This document shows, piece by piece, positions 1 to 7,200 of a stretch of 64,000 bases of DNA. Where the stretch lies: positions 33,846 through 97,845 of the forward strand of contig CANPXW010000001.1 of the NCBI GenBank assembly GCA_947587025.1. The letters run 5' to 3'. The DNA is from an uncultured Oscillospiraceae bacterium (lineage in GTDB: Bacteria > Bacillota > Clostridia > Oscillospirales > Oscillospiraceae). Below the pieces are notes generated by a model, which saw nothing but the letters and a program-made list of their open reading frames with translations, was not told the origin of the DNA and made no database searches. The translations under genes and the position numbers were made by a program. The number at the start of each line of letters is the position of its first letter. The stretch's first letter is position 1.

Positions 1-303
1 AAGATCCTGGTCAAACGGGTGGTGGCCCTGGCCGGCGAGTGGATAAACATCGACGCCGACGGGAACGTGTACATCAACGACGTGCTGTACGACGAGCCCT
101 ATCTGACGGAGAAGGCTTACGGCCAGTGCGACATCGAATTCCCCTATCAGGTGCCCGACGGGCGCATCTTCGTGCTGGGCGACCACCGGAGCGTGTCGGT
201 GGACAGCCGGAGCAAGACGGTGGGCTGCGTGGCCCAGGAGCAGGTGGTGGGCAGGCTGATGCTGCGGCTGTGGCCCATCAAGCAGTTCACGGTATATGAG
301 TGA
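1..303 (+). CDS. lepB: Signal peptidase I, C-terminal part (5' end outside window)
   Basis: Membrane-bound serine protease that removes signal peptides from secreted proteins. Only the last 100 residues are in the window, read in frame from base 1. They contain the catalytic lysine box (VKRVVALAGE, Lys at residue 5 of the fragment) and the conserved family box GDHRSVSVDSR at residues 60-70; the family usually has GDN here, so Asn is replaced by His. The N-terminal membrane anchor and catalytic Ser lie upstream of base 1. The gene stops at 303, directly before a strong bidirectional terminator. Family assignment is secure; which paralogue it is cannot be said. Confidence 0.93.
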   Translation, partial: KILVKRVVALAGEWINIDADGNVYINDVLYDEPYLTEKAYGQCDIEFPYQVPDGRIFVLGDHRSVSVDSRSKTVGCVAQEQVVGRLMLRLWPIKQFTVYE

Positions 304-304
304 T

Positions 305-342
305 AAAAAAAGGAACTGAGCGGTCCGCTCAGTTCCTTTTTT
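305..342. terminator. Bidirectional intrinsic terminator
   Basis: A perfect inverted repeat (AGGAACTGAGCGG paired with CCGCTCAGTTCCT) is flanked by an A run on one side and a T run on the other, so it can end transcripts of lepB (plus) and of the AIM24 gene (minus), which converge here. Confidence 0.9.
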
Positions 343-343
343 G

Positions 344-1036
344 TCAGCTGCTGCTGTTGGTGTTGGTGGGGAAGTAGGGCCGCAGCACCGCCGCCACGTT
401 CACGATGGGCATGGTCTGCAGCCACACCCGGCCGGGACCGGTGATCTGGGTCAGGAACAGCCCCTCGCCGCCGAACAGCACGTTCTTCGCCCCGTGCACC
501 GTCTGGACGTCCATGGAACAGCTGGCCTCCATGGCTGCCAGGTGGCCGGTGTCCACCAGGATCTGCTGGCCGGGCTGCAGCTCGTACTCCACCACGTGGC
601 CGTCGAACTCCGCGAAGACCGTGCCGGAGCCGGTGACCTTCTGCAGGATGAAGCCCTCGCCGCCGAACAGGCCCGCGCCCAGCTTCTTGTTGAAGAACAT
701 GCTCAGCTCCACGCCCGCCTCGCCGGCCAGGAAAGAGCTCTTCTGCAGGATGATCTCCCGGCCGGGGACGATCTGGAAGGCCTGGATGGAGCCGGGAAAG
801 CTGGAGGCGAAGGCGATCAGGCCCTGGCCGCCCTGGGCGGTGTAGATGTTCTGGAACATCCGCTCGCCGGAGAACAGCCGGCCCAGCGCCTTGCCGATGC
901 CGCCGTTGGACGTGGTCTCCATGCGCATGTTGGGACTCATCCACGCCATGCTGCCGCCCTCGTTTATCATCTGCTCGCCGTCCTCCAGGGTGCAGATGAC
1001 CACGGGCAGGGTATCGCCGGTTATCTCGTATCTCAT
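344..1036 (-). CDS. AIM24 / TIGR00266 family protein
   Basis: A 230-residue protein of the AIM24 family (TIGR00266 in bacteria), a beta-rich fold of unknown molecular function. Visible family features are the repeated Gly-rich strands with GGEG motifs (GGEGFILQKVTGSG, GGEGLFLTQITGPG) and the ending of short polar residues. No signal peptide or membrane segment is seen. The start at 1036 is chosen because AAAGGAG lies just upstream and because a longer in-frame extension has no family-like sequence. It is a single-gene unit with a good promoter at 1071-1099 and the shared terminator at 305-342. Function is not inferred. Confidence 0.85.
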   Translation of the reverse strand: MRYEITGDTLPVVICTLEDGEQMINEGGSMAWMSPNMRMETTSNGGIGKALGRLFSGERMFQNIYTAQGGQGLIAFASSFPGSIQAFQIVPGREIILQKSSFLAGEAGVELSMFFNKKLGAGLFGGEGFILQKVTGSGTVFAEFDGHVVEYELQPGQQILVDTGHLAAMEASCSMDVQTVHGAKNVLFGGEGLFLTQITGPGRVWLQTMPIVNVAAVLRPYFPTNTNSSS

Positions 1037-1070
1037 GGGAAACGCTCCTTTCGTTATCTGATGCGTCATC

Positions 1071-1099
1071 AGTGTAGCACCCCCGTCCCATCCCGTCAA
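1071..1099 (-). promoter_or_regulatory. SigA-type promoter of the AIM24 gene
   Basis: On the minus strand TTGACG is followed after 17 bp by TACACT. A short inverted repeat (CTGATG CGT CATCAG, 1058-1072) lies just downstream of the -10 box and could be an operator; that part is inference. Confidence 0.65.
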
Positions 1100-1406
1100 G
1101 AGCGGACGAGAATACCGCGCCCTTCGGATCCCCGGACTGCAAAAACCAGCGGCCCGCAAAAGCGGGCGTATTCCGGGGCCCAAAAGGGCACGCCTGCATC
1201 CTCGGGTAGTCCGCATAGCGGAAAGCGGCTGTTGCCCATGGTGTGCAGCCCTTGCCGGTTCGTGGGAGTATCCAGCACCAAAGGATATATATCGCCGGCA
1301 TCAGCGCTGCAGGTGCGTAGTCGAGTATTACCCCGGCAACGGCGGCCGCCGGCAGGATGTCTGGACAAAGCGGTGGACAGACCCGGATGAAGATGCTAAA
1401 ATAGAG
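1100..1406. other. Gene-free stretch at the edge of a prophage remnant
   Basis: No credible gene is visible. The plus frame of the downstream toxin-like fragment is open through most of it, but the translation only looks protein-like from about 1315. A hairpin (GCCCGC AAAA GCGGGC, about 1152-1167) is present. The stretch probably holds the left junction of the prophage scar. Confidence 0.4.
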
Positions 1407-1727
1407 GTGCGAAAACAGTATGGAACTGACAGCCTTATTCGCTCTATCGTAGATGACCCAAAACAGTTGGGCGATTATACGCCGGACAGCCTTAAGCGGG
1501 CGCTGGAGGCTCAGGGATGCACAGTGACCCCTTTGTCTAACGGACAGCTCAAGGGCGTGCCCTTTGAACAGGGCGGCGGCTACAAAGTCAATTTTTCGAG
1601 CGAAGGACTTTTGATGTATCATCCAGCTGATCGCAGCCATCATGGCGGTGCGTATTATAAAATTTCAACAGGGAAAGGAGGCACGCATCATTATGGCATC
1701 AACGGACAAGAGTTCCAAATACATTGA
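1315..1727 (+). pseudogene. Toxin-like C-terminal fragment in prophage remnant
   Basis: The reading frame is open from far upstream without a ribosome binding site; a GTG at 1407 gives 106 residues, but protein-like sequence begins near 1315, so this is probably the 3' end of a longer gene that lost its start. The C-terminus is rich in His, Gly and Tyr (HPADRSHHGGAYYKIS, then GTHHYG), a pattern reminiscent of the C-terminal nuclease-type domains of polymorphic toxins and phage head proteins. It overlaps the next ORF, which has its own ribosome binding site, as toxin/immunity pairs do. The AT-richer composition suggests transfer. No catalytic activity is claimed; exact family unknown. Confidence 0.45.
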
Positions 1728-1986
1728 GCGGGTTGAATCGCTCAGAAATGAGCTGTCTGAAAAATATGAATTGTGTGAGGTCGATGGAAAAAAGTGCTTC
1801 CGTTCAGAGAAAGATAAATATTTCTGGCCATTTTTGTTCGTCGAGTGGGGAGCTGTCGGTATAGAGTATGCCCAGGGTATCAGAGAGGCGATGCTTAACC
1901 GCTTTGAGGATGGTGATCTCTACTACCTGGATGAAATGGATGATGAAGCTCTCTTATCCGCTGTACTGCAAGAGATTGAACAGTAA
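1693..1986 (+). CDS. Small acidic protein, candidate immunity protein
   Basis: A 97-residue, strongly acidic soluble protein (many Asp and Glu, especially in the last 30 residues) with no family I recognise. The start at 1693 is supported by AAAGGAGG about 12 bases upstream; an earlier in-frame ATG at 1642 has none. It overlaps the end of the toxin-like frame by 35 bases. Small size, acidity and position fit an immunity or antitoxin role, but this is inference from context. Its AT-rich codon use differs from the chromosomal genes around it. It is followed 5 bases later by the terminase fragment. Confidence 0.5.
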   Translation: MASTDKSSKYIERVESLRNELSEKYELCEVDGKKCFRSEKDKYFWPFLFVEWGAVGIEYAQGIREAMLNRFEDGDLYYLDEMDDEALLSAVLQEIEQ

Positions 1987-1991
1987 GCGTT

Positions 1992-2638
1992 ATGGCAGCT
2001 AGAAAAAGCCCCGCAAAAAAACGCGCTGTTATGTCTGACGATGCGCCGCGCATCGGCTCACAGACACCCACCAGGTCCGTGGTGCTGCCGTACACCAAAA
2101 GCCGGGGCGCCGAGGCCCTGGAGCTCTACAGCGCCACGGGAAATGAGGCATACCCATGGCAGGCCCAGCAGGTCTATGACATTTTGGCCGTCAATGATGC
2201 AGGGCTATGGGTCCACACACAATACGGCCTAAGCGTCCCCCGCCGGAACGGTAAAAACGAGGTGGTGCTCATGGTGGAGATGCTGGCCCTCAAAGATGGG
2301 CGCCACATACTGCACACCGCCCACCGGACCCACACCACCCACAAAGCCTATGAGCGTCTATATAGGGCACTGACCAGGGCGGGCATCCTGATCACCAGAT
2401 CATACCAGGCCATGGGCCGGGAGCTGATCGAGGTGCAAACCGGCGGCATCATCGAGTTCCGAACCTGGACCAGCAAGGGCGGCCTGGGCGAGGGCTTCGA
2501 CCTCATGGTCATAGATGAGGCCCAGGAATACCAGACCGACCAGGAATCGGCGCTAAAATATGTAGTTACCGACAGCGACAACCCGCAAACCATCTTCATC
2601 GGCACACCGCCCACCACCAGCACCGGCACCGTTTTCCC
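1992..2638 (+). pseudogene. Phage terminase large subunit, truncated
   Basis: N-terminal ATPase half of a phage terminase large subunit, the motor that packages DNA into proheads. Visible are a Walker A-like motif (VPRRNGKNE, near residue 80), a Walker B with its catalytic acidic pair (LMVIDEAQEY) and the coupling motif IFIGTPPTTSTG. Family-like sequence stops after STGTVF near base 2635, and the frame then runs into unrelated codons and a stop at 2678. The C-terminal nuclease half, including the usual metal-binding acidic residues, is missing. The next sequence belongs to a lysis-type gene, so an internal deletion has joined the two. Confidence 0.75.
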
Positions 2639-2743
2639 GCGACGGACATCCTTACCGCCGTGGCCGTTGGTATTGTGAGCAGCCTGGCAGCCACCGGCGT
2701 GGACCAGGTGGTCAAGCAGCTGGGTGACGGCGGCCATGAGTGA
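2636..2743 (+). pseudogene. Holin-like C-terminal fragment
   Basis: From the deletion junction an open frame gives about 34 residues with a hydrophobic, Ala/Val-rich helix (LTAVAVGIVSSLAATG) and a short polar tail, ending in a TGA that overlaps the next start. Position directly before a lysin fragment suggests the end of a holin or other small phage membrane protein. There is no start codon or ribosome binding site, so it is a relic. Identification rests on position and hydrophobicity only. Confidence 0.3.
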
Positions 2744-2978
2744 GTTTACGCCGCGCCTCAGTAAGCCTGGCAAAGGCAACAAGTACTACATCCGCCAGGT
2801 GTCCGGCGGGTACAACCCCTCGGTCCAGGGTAGCCCCGTGGACCCGGACTGCGACGTGCTGGCCGGCGTGCTGGAGAGCCTGCGGCGCGATGTGGATGAG
2901 CTGTGCGGCAGGCTCAGCGCCCGCCTGGACGATCTGGACTATGTCATGGACCTGGCCACTGCCCGCCCGCCTCCCTGA
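2736..2978 (+). pseudogene. Endolysin N-terminal fragment joined to a coiled-coil tail
   Basis: The first 45 residues (including TPRLSKPGKGNKYYIRQ and GSPVDPDCDVL) match the start I know from CHAP-type phage lysins of Firmicutes, in which this segment leads to the catalytic Cys. Here the sequence changes right after CDVLA into an unrelated Leu/Asp/Arg-rich probable coiled coil, and the protein ends at 80 residues. The catalytic domain is therefore absent. The ATG at 2736 overlaps the upstream TGA. Best read as a second deletion junction in the prophage remnant; an expressed small protein cannot be excluded. Confidence 0.5.
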
Positions 2979-2990
2979 TACATGAGCAAC

Positions 2991-3031
2991 GCCACTACCT
3001 GTGCAATGTGTGCAGGTAGTGGCGATTTTTT
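2991..3031 (+). terminator. Intrinsic terminator after the prophage remnant
   Basis: An 11-bp stem (GCCACTACCTG with CAGGTAGTGGC) is followed by six T residues. It lies 13 bases after the last prophage fragment. Confidence 0.85.
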
Positions 3032-3200
3032 AAGGCTCAAAAGTGGCTTTATTTCTGACAACATTTTGACCACAGATACCGGTCCAAATTAGTCCAAAAT
3101 GTGCCTTTTTGGTTCAAATTGCCCCGGGCGATGAGGCCTGCCGGCTGAGGTTTAGTGGATATGTCAAAGCCTTGCGGCTCTAGGGCCGCAAGGCTTTGAG
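3032..3200. other. AT-rich spacer with hairpin next to tRNA-Ser
   Basis: No gene. It holds an AT-rich stretch at 3040-3120 and a perfect 14-bp hairpin at 3165-3198 (CAAAGCCTTGCGGC with a 6-base loop) just beyond the tRNA 3' end. The hairpin may terminate the tRNA transcript, although no T run follows it on the minus strand. The prophage attachment site would be expected about here. Confidence 0.5.
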
Positions 3201-3293
3201 TGGCGGAGAAGGGGGGATTCGAACCCCCGATACCCTTTTGGGGTATACACGATTTCCAATCGTGCGCGCTCGACCAGGCTACGCGACTTCTCC
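3201..3293 (-). tRNA. tRNA-Ser (anticodon GGA)
   Basis: On the minus strand the gene runs from GGAGAAG to CTTCTCC-G-CCA, so the acceptor stem pairs fully and CCA is encoded. The anticodon stem CACGA/TCGTG encloses the loop TTGGAAA, giving anticodon GGA (reads UCC and UCU). The long variable arm (TATACCCC AAAA GGGGTA-type stem) is typical of tRNA-Ser. A prophage remnant lies at its 3' side, where tRNA-targeting integrases insert. Confidence 0.96.
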
Positions 3294-3362
3294 ATGCTGG
3301 CCGGACTTGCTGTTCAGTTCAAGCTTGTCTATTATAATCGCCGCCAGCGGCAAAGTCAAGTG

Positions 3363-4226
3363 TTATTTCCCCAGCCCGGCGGCTTTTTCCGCCGCCTCCA
3401 CCACATGGTGTACCAGCACCGCCGTGGTCACCGCGCCCAGCCCGCCGGGCACGGGGGTGATGGCGCCCACGACCGGCTCCGCCTCGTCGAAGCGCACGTC
3501 GCCCCGGAGCTTTCCCGTGTCGGGGTCGGCGTGGATGCCCACGTCCACCACCGCCGCGCCGGGAGCAAAGTGCTCCGGACCGAAAAAGCCCATTTTGCCG
3601 ATGGCGGCCACCACGATGTCGCCCCGGCGGGTCTCGGCCGCCAGATCACGGGTGCCGCTGTGGCAGATGGTCACCGTGGCCCCCTCGGCCATGAGCAGCA
3701 TGGCCGCCGGCCGGCCCACCACCAGGCTGCGCCCGGCCACCACGGCATGGGCCCCACGGAGGGGGACGCCGTAATATTTGAGCAGCTCCACCACCGCCTG
3801 GGCGGTGCAGGGGGCGAAGCCCTCGCCGCTGCCGGTGAACACCCCGGCCAGAGAGCCGTCGGTGATGCCGTCCATGTCTTTGGCGGGGACCAGCGCCCGG
3901 CGGGCGGCCTGCTCGTCCAGCGCCACGGGCAGCGGGCGCATCATCAGGATGCCGTGCACCGAGGGAAACTCGCCCAGCGCCTCCACCGCCGCCATCAGCT
4001 GGGTCTGGGTGCACCAGGCCGGCAGGGTCACCTGCCGCACCAGCACCCCCGCTGCGGCACAGCGCTTCATGGCGCCCTTTTCATAGGATATGTCCTCCGG
4101 CCGCTCACCCACCCGCAGGATGGCCAGCTTGGGCGTCACGCCCTTCGCGGTCAGCGCGGCGGCCCGGGCGGACGCGTCCTCGGTCAGTGCCTGGGCCACG
4201 GGCGCGCCCTTCATGATAAGCGCCAT
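3363..4226 (-). CDS. folD: Methylene-THF dehydrogenase, FolD family, with altered cyclohydrolase site
   Basis: A 287-residue FolD-family enzyme; the family oxidises methylene-THF with NAD(P) and usually also hydrolyses methenyl-THF. The Rossmann motif GRSLVVGRPAAMLL and the ending PVPGGLGAVTT are clear. In the region YEKGAMKRC (Tyr48) the position of the catalytic lysine (Tyr+4; Lys54 in E. coli) is Ala52, and the Gln of the usual VQLPLP motif is Met96 in GILMMRPLP; the Asp of KDMDG (Asp119) is kept. In studied FolD enzymes the Lys and Gln serve the cyclohydrolase step. The ATG at 4226 has GGGAGG upstream and overlaps the stop of fchA by one base, so a dedicated cyclohydrolase is made from the same mRNA. 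Confidence 0.92.
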   Translation of the reverse strand: MALIMKGAPVAQALTEDASARAAALTAKGVTPKLAILRVGERPEDISYEKGAMKRCAAAGVLVRQVTLPAWCTQTQLMAAVEALGEFPSVHGILMMRPLPVALDEQAARRALVPAKDMDGITDGSLAGVFTGSGEGFAPCTAQAVVELLKYYGVPLRGAHAVVAGRSLVVGRPAAMLLMAEGATVTICHSGTRDLAAETRRGDIVVAAIGKMGFFGPEHFAPGAAVVDVGIHADPDTGKLRGDVRFDEAEPVVGAITPVPGGLGAVTTAVLVHHVVEAAEKAAGLGK

Positions 4227-4837
4227 CAGCAGTACCTCCCATAAATATCCGCAAATACCTTGTCGGCCCGTTCGGCGTAAGTCTCCGTCAGCCGGTCCAC
4301 CTGGGCGTTGCACTCGTCCGCATACGCCCGGTCGGCCATGGCCTTGGTATTCACCTTCACGTTCACCGCCGCCGCGTACAGCGCCCCCCGGCACAGCGCC
4401 GCGCCGGCGGCGGCGTCCGATACCGCGAGCCTGCTGCCCATGGCGGCGAAGCCCTCCAGCAGCTCGACGGCCTGACAGCACAGCCGGACCATTTCCAGCG
4501 GCGGCTGGGCCGCGATGCGCAGGCACCGCTCCAGCTCATCCGCACGGCCGGGGTCGTCCTTGGGGATGCCGTAGGCCCGGCTCAGGGGCAGGAACGCCTG
4601 GGCGTCCTCGTCCGCCAGGGCCAGCAGCCGATCAGCCAGCTCCTTGGCCCGGCCGGTCAGCGCCCGCATTTCTTCCTCCACGGCGGCATACTTGGGCTTG
4701 CCCAGCGTCAGCTCGCCCACCATGGACCCCAGGGCCGCGCCCAGCGCTCCTGCCAGGGCGGAGGCACCTCCGCCGCCGGGAGCGGGCTGTTTGGAGGCCA
4801 GCGCCCGGGTAAAGGCCGTCAATGTCATCTCCCGCAT
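4226..4837 (-). CDS. fchA: Methenyl-THF cyclohydrolase / cyclodeaminase family (FchA)
   Basis: A 203-residue helical protein of the cyclodeaminase/cyclohydrolase (FTCD_C) family, which in Clostridia includes methenyl-tetrahydrofolate cyclohydrolase FchA. The signature KQPAPGGGGASALAGALG lies at residues 16-33, followed by MVGELTLGKPKY. The length is normal for the stand-alone form. The start at 4837 has AAGGAGG upstream; it overlaps the folC end by 13 bases and its own stop overlaps the folD start. Because the neighbouring FolD seems to lack the cyclohydrolase residues, this protein probably supplies that step. A cyclodeaminase role in histidine breakdown is the alternative, but no such genes are near. 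Confidence 0.9.
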   Translation of the reverse strand: MREMTLTAFTRALASKQPAPGGGGASALAGALGAALGSMVGELTLGKPKYAAVEEEMRALTGRAKELADRLLALADEDAQAFLPLSRAYGIPKDDPGRADELERCLRIAAQPPLEMVRLCCQAVELLEGFAAMGSRLAVSDAAAGAALCRGALYAAAVNVKVNTKAMADRAYADECNAQVDRLTETYAERADKVFADIYGRYC

Positions 4838-6075
4838 GGGTCTTCCTCCTTCAATAGCGCCCGCAGGCGGCCGATGTAGTAAAGAGAGCCGCACGCGCAC
4901 ACCGGCTCGTCATGGGCCCGGCACAGAGCTAGGGCCTGGGGCAGGCTGTCCGCCGTCTGGGCGGGGGCCCCATCCACCGCCGCAGCCAGCTCCGCCGCCG
5001 GCAGGGCCCGTGGCCCATCCTCCGGGGCGATGCACACGAACCGGGCTGCCAGAGGCTGGAGCAGCGCCAGCATATCCCGCCAGTCCTTGTCTGCCATCAC
5101 GCCCATGAGGAAGGTGAACCGCTGGCCGGGACAGTAGTCCCAAAGCCCCTCCGCCAGGGCCGCCGCCCCGTGGGCGTTGTGGGCCCCGTCCAGGATGAAG
5201 GGGGGACGGCCGGGGATGTGCTCGAACCGGCAGGGCCACTTTGCCGAGGCCAGTCCGGCGCGGATATGCTCCTCTCCCAGACCCAGGACGCGCCCCGCCT
5301 CGATGGCCGCGCTGGCGTTTTCCAGCTGGTGCGCCCCCAGCAGCGACAGGGACAGCGCCTGCAGCTGGCCATAGGAGAACCGCTGGCCGGTCAGGTCGTG
5401 GGAGAGAGGATGTATCTTTTTTATGTCAACCATATGCAGCGGCGCGTCCAGCCCCTCGCACCGGGCCCGGATGACCGCCTCCGCTTCGGGCGGCTGGGGA
5501 GCGCACACCACCGGGCGGCCGGGCTTCACGATGCCCGCCTTCTCCCCGGCGATGGCCGCCAGGGTGCCGCCCAGCACCGCCGTGTGGTCCAGGCCGATGG
5601 GCATGATCACGGATACAGCGGGCTTTTCGATCACATTGGTGGCGTCCAGCCGGCCGCCCAGGCCGGTCTCCAGCACCACGTAGTCGCACTGCCGATCGGC
5701 AAAGTACAAAAACGCCGCCGCAGTCATCTTTTCAAAGTAGCTGGGCTCGTCCAGCCCCGCGCAGGCTGCCTGTACCCGGCGGGTGACGCGGGCGAAATCA
5801 TTGAGCGTTATGTCAACTCCATCCACCTTGATGCGCTCCCATGGGCCGATCAGGTCCGGGGAGGTATACAGGCCGGTGCGGTACCCGGCGGCGCGGAGCA
5901 TGGCGCTGACCATGGCCGCGCAGGAGCCCTTGCCGTTGGTGCCGGCGATGTGCACGCACCGGAGCTGCCGCTGGGGCTGGCCCAGCCGGCCGCACAGCGC
6001 TGCCATCACCTGCAGGCCGGGGGCGTGGGTGAACTTGGGGGTATCGGTATAGAATTGGAGAAAGTCGTCGTTCAT
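4825..6075 (-). CDS. folC: Folylpolyglutamate synthase / dihydrofolate synthase family
   Basis: A 416-residue Mur-ligase-type enzyme that adds glutamate to folates (and, in some bacteria, to dihydropteroate). The P-loop GTNGKGS is at residues 45-51; other family motifs are TSPDLIGPWERI, ETGLGGRLDATN, the omega-loop region GLDHTAVLGGT and ILDGAHN. It is the first gene of the folC-fchA-folD operon. The ATG at 6075 has no clear ribosome binding site, and a TATACT -10-like box lies only 6 bases before it, so the mRNA may be almost leaderless. Whether it also has dihydrofolate synthase activity cannot be judged. Confidence 0.93.
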   Translation of the reverse strand: MNDDFLQFYTDTPKFTHAPGLQVMAALCGRLGQPQRQLRCVHIAGTNGKGSCAAMVSAMLRAAGYRTGLYTSPDLIGPWERIKVDGVDITLNDFARVTRRVQAACAGLDEPSYFEKMTAAAFLYFADRQCDYVVLETGLGGRLDATNVIEKPAVSVIMPIGLDHTAVLGGTLAAIAGEKAGIVKPGRPVVCAPQPPEAEAVIRARCEGLDAPLHMVDIKKIHPLSHDLTGQRFSYGQLQALSLSLLGAHQLENASAAIEAGRVLGLGEEHIRAGLASAKWPCRFEHIPGRPPFILDGAHNAHGAAALAEGLWDYCPGQRFTFLMGVMADKDWRDMLALLQPLAARFVCIAPEDGPRALPAAELAAAVDGAPAQTADSLPQALALCRAHDEPVCACGSLYYIGRLRALLKEEDPCGR

Positions 6076-6127
6076 GCTGACAGTATAGCATATTTGCCCG
6101 CCCAAGGGAAACCATTTACAGGGGCGA

Positions 6128-6156
6128 TTGACATTTTTGGTGATTTGGGATAGAGT
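6128..6156 (+). promoter_or_regulatory. SigA-type promoter of greA
   Basis: TTGACA at 6128, 17-bp spacer, TAGAGT at 6151. It lies in the divergent gap between folC and greA. Confidence 0.7.
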
Positions 6157-6175
6157 AACCGGCGGAGGGATGCAT

Positions 6176-6679
6176 ATGCACGACGAATTGACGGCGGTGG
6201 ACATCCGCAAGATGCAGCAGGAGATCGACTACCGGGAGACGGAGCTGCGGCCCAAGCTCATCGAGGACGTGCAGACGGCACGGGGGTTCGGGGACCTGTC
6301 GGAGAATTTCGAGTATAAGGCCGCCAAACAGGCCAAAAACAAGAACGAGAGCCGCATCCGGTACCTGAAGCGGATGATCGCCTCGGCGGTGGTGATAGAG
6401 GCCAAGTCCGCCCAGGACGAGGCGGGACTGTTCGACCGGGTGACTCTGTTCATGGAGGACGAGAACGACGAGGAGACCATCACCCTGGTGACCACCCTCC
6501 GCCAGGACCCGGCCAAGGGCCGCATCAGCAAGGAGTCCCCGGTGGGACAGGCCGTGCTGGGCCACAAGGTGGGAGATCGGGTATTCGTGAAGGTGGGCGA
6601 GAGCGGCGGCTACTGGGCCGAGATACGCGCCATCGCCAAGGGCGTGGACGACGATACGATGGAGATCAGTCCGTACTGA
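6176..6679 (+). CDS. greA: Transcription elongation factor GreA/GreB family
   Basis: A 167-residue protein that binds the secondary channel of RNA polymerase and stimulates cleavage of backtracked RNA. The N-terminal coiled coil carries the acidic tip in ARGFGDLSENFEY (Asp40, Glu43), and the C-terminal FKBP-like half has the family motif KESPVGQAVLGHKVGD. The ATG at 6176 is preferred to the one at 6170 because GGAGG lies 7 bases before it. It is followed 11 bases later by the flavin reductase-like gene, so the two are probably cotranscribed. Confidence 0.92.
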   Translation: MHDELTAVDIRKMQQEIDYRETELRPKLIEDVQTARGFGDLSENFEYKAAKQAKNKNESRIRYLKRMIASAVVIEAKSAQDEAGLFDRVTLFMEDENDEETITLVTTLRQDPAKGRISKESPVGQAVLGHKVGDRVFVKVGESGGYWAEIRAIAKGVDDDTMEISPY

Positions 6680-6690
6680 AAGGAGCAACG

Positions 6691-7164
6691 ATGGAAAACT
6701 TTGATGTGGACGCCTTCAAGGTGTTCGGCGAGGAATGGGCGCTGGTGACGGCCGGCGTCGAGGGGGACTTCAACACCATGACCGTCAGCTGGGGAGGTCT
6801 GGGCACCCTTTGGGGCAGGCCCGCAGCCACGGTGTACGTGAAGAAGAACCGGTACACCCACGGCTTCATGGAGAGAAACGAGCTGTTCACGGTGAGCTTC
6901 TTCCCGCCGGAATATAAAAAGGCCCTGAGCTATCTGGGCTCCCACTCCGGCCGGGAGGGGGACAAGGTGGCGGCGGCTGGGCTGACGCCGGTGTACCTGG
7001 ACGGGGCGGTGACCTTTGCCCAGGCGAAGGCCACGCTGGTGTGCCGGAAGATGTACGCACACGACTTCGACCTGTCGGCGGTGCCGGAGGAAGTGGCCGG
7101 GACCTATTACGAGGACGAGCCGCCCCACACCCTGTACATCGGTGAAGTGATAAAACGCATATGA
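6691..7164 (+). CDS. Flavin reductase-like domain protein
   Basis: A 157-residue protein of the flavin reductase-like, FMN-binding split-barrel family. Visible motifs are NTMTVSWGGLGTLWGRP near residue 30, VKKNRYTHGFMERNE and ELFTVSFFPPEY, typical of small anaerobe members of this family. The substrate is unknown; such proteins bind flavin and often act as general NAD(P)H:flavin reductases or redox proteins. AAAGGAG lies before the start. It ends just before a strong terminator. Confidence 0.85.
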   Translation: MENFDVDAFKVFGEEWALVTAGVEGDFNTMTVSWGGLGTLWGRPAATVYVKKNRYTHGFMERNELFTVSFFPPEYKKALSYLGSHSGREGDKVAAAGLTPVYLDGAVTFAQAKATLVCRKMYAHDFDLSAVPEEVAGTYYEDEPPHTLYIGEVIKRI

Positions 7165-7170
7165 GGACAA

Positions 7171-7199
7171 AAAAGACCGGCGTGTGCCGGTCTTTTTTT
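7171..7199. terminator. Bidirectional intrinsic terminator
   Basis: Stem AAAGACCGGC / GCCGGTCTTT with a 4-base loop, with A and T runs on both sides. It serves the greA unit and the minus-strand MMPL unit, which converge here. Confidence 0.9.
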
Positions 7200-7200
7200 G

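Noticed and set aside
1096-1368. 90-codon open frame on the minus strand before the prophage remnant
   Set aside because: No ribosome binding site and no protein-like composition.
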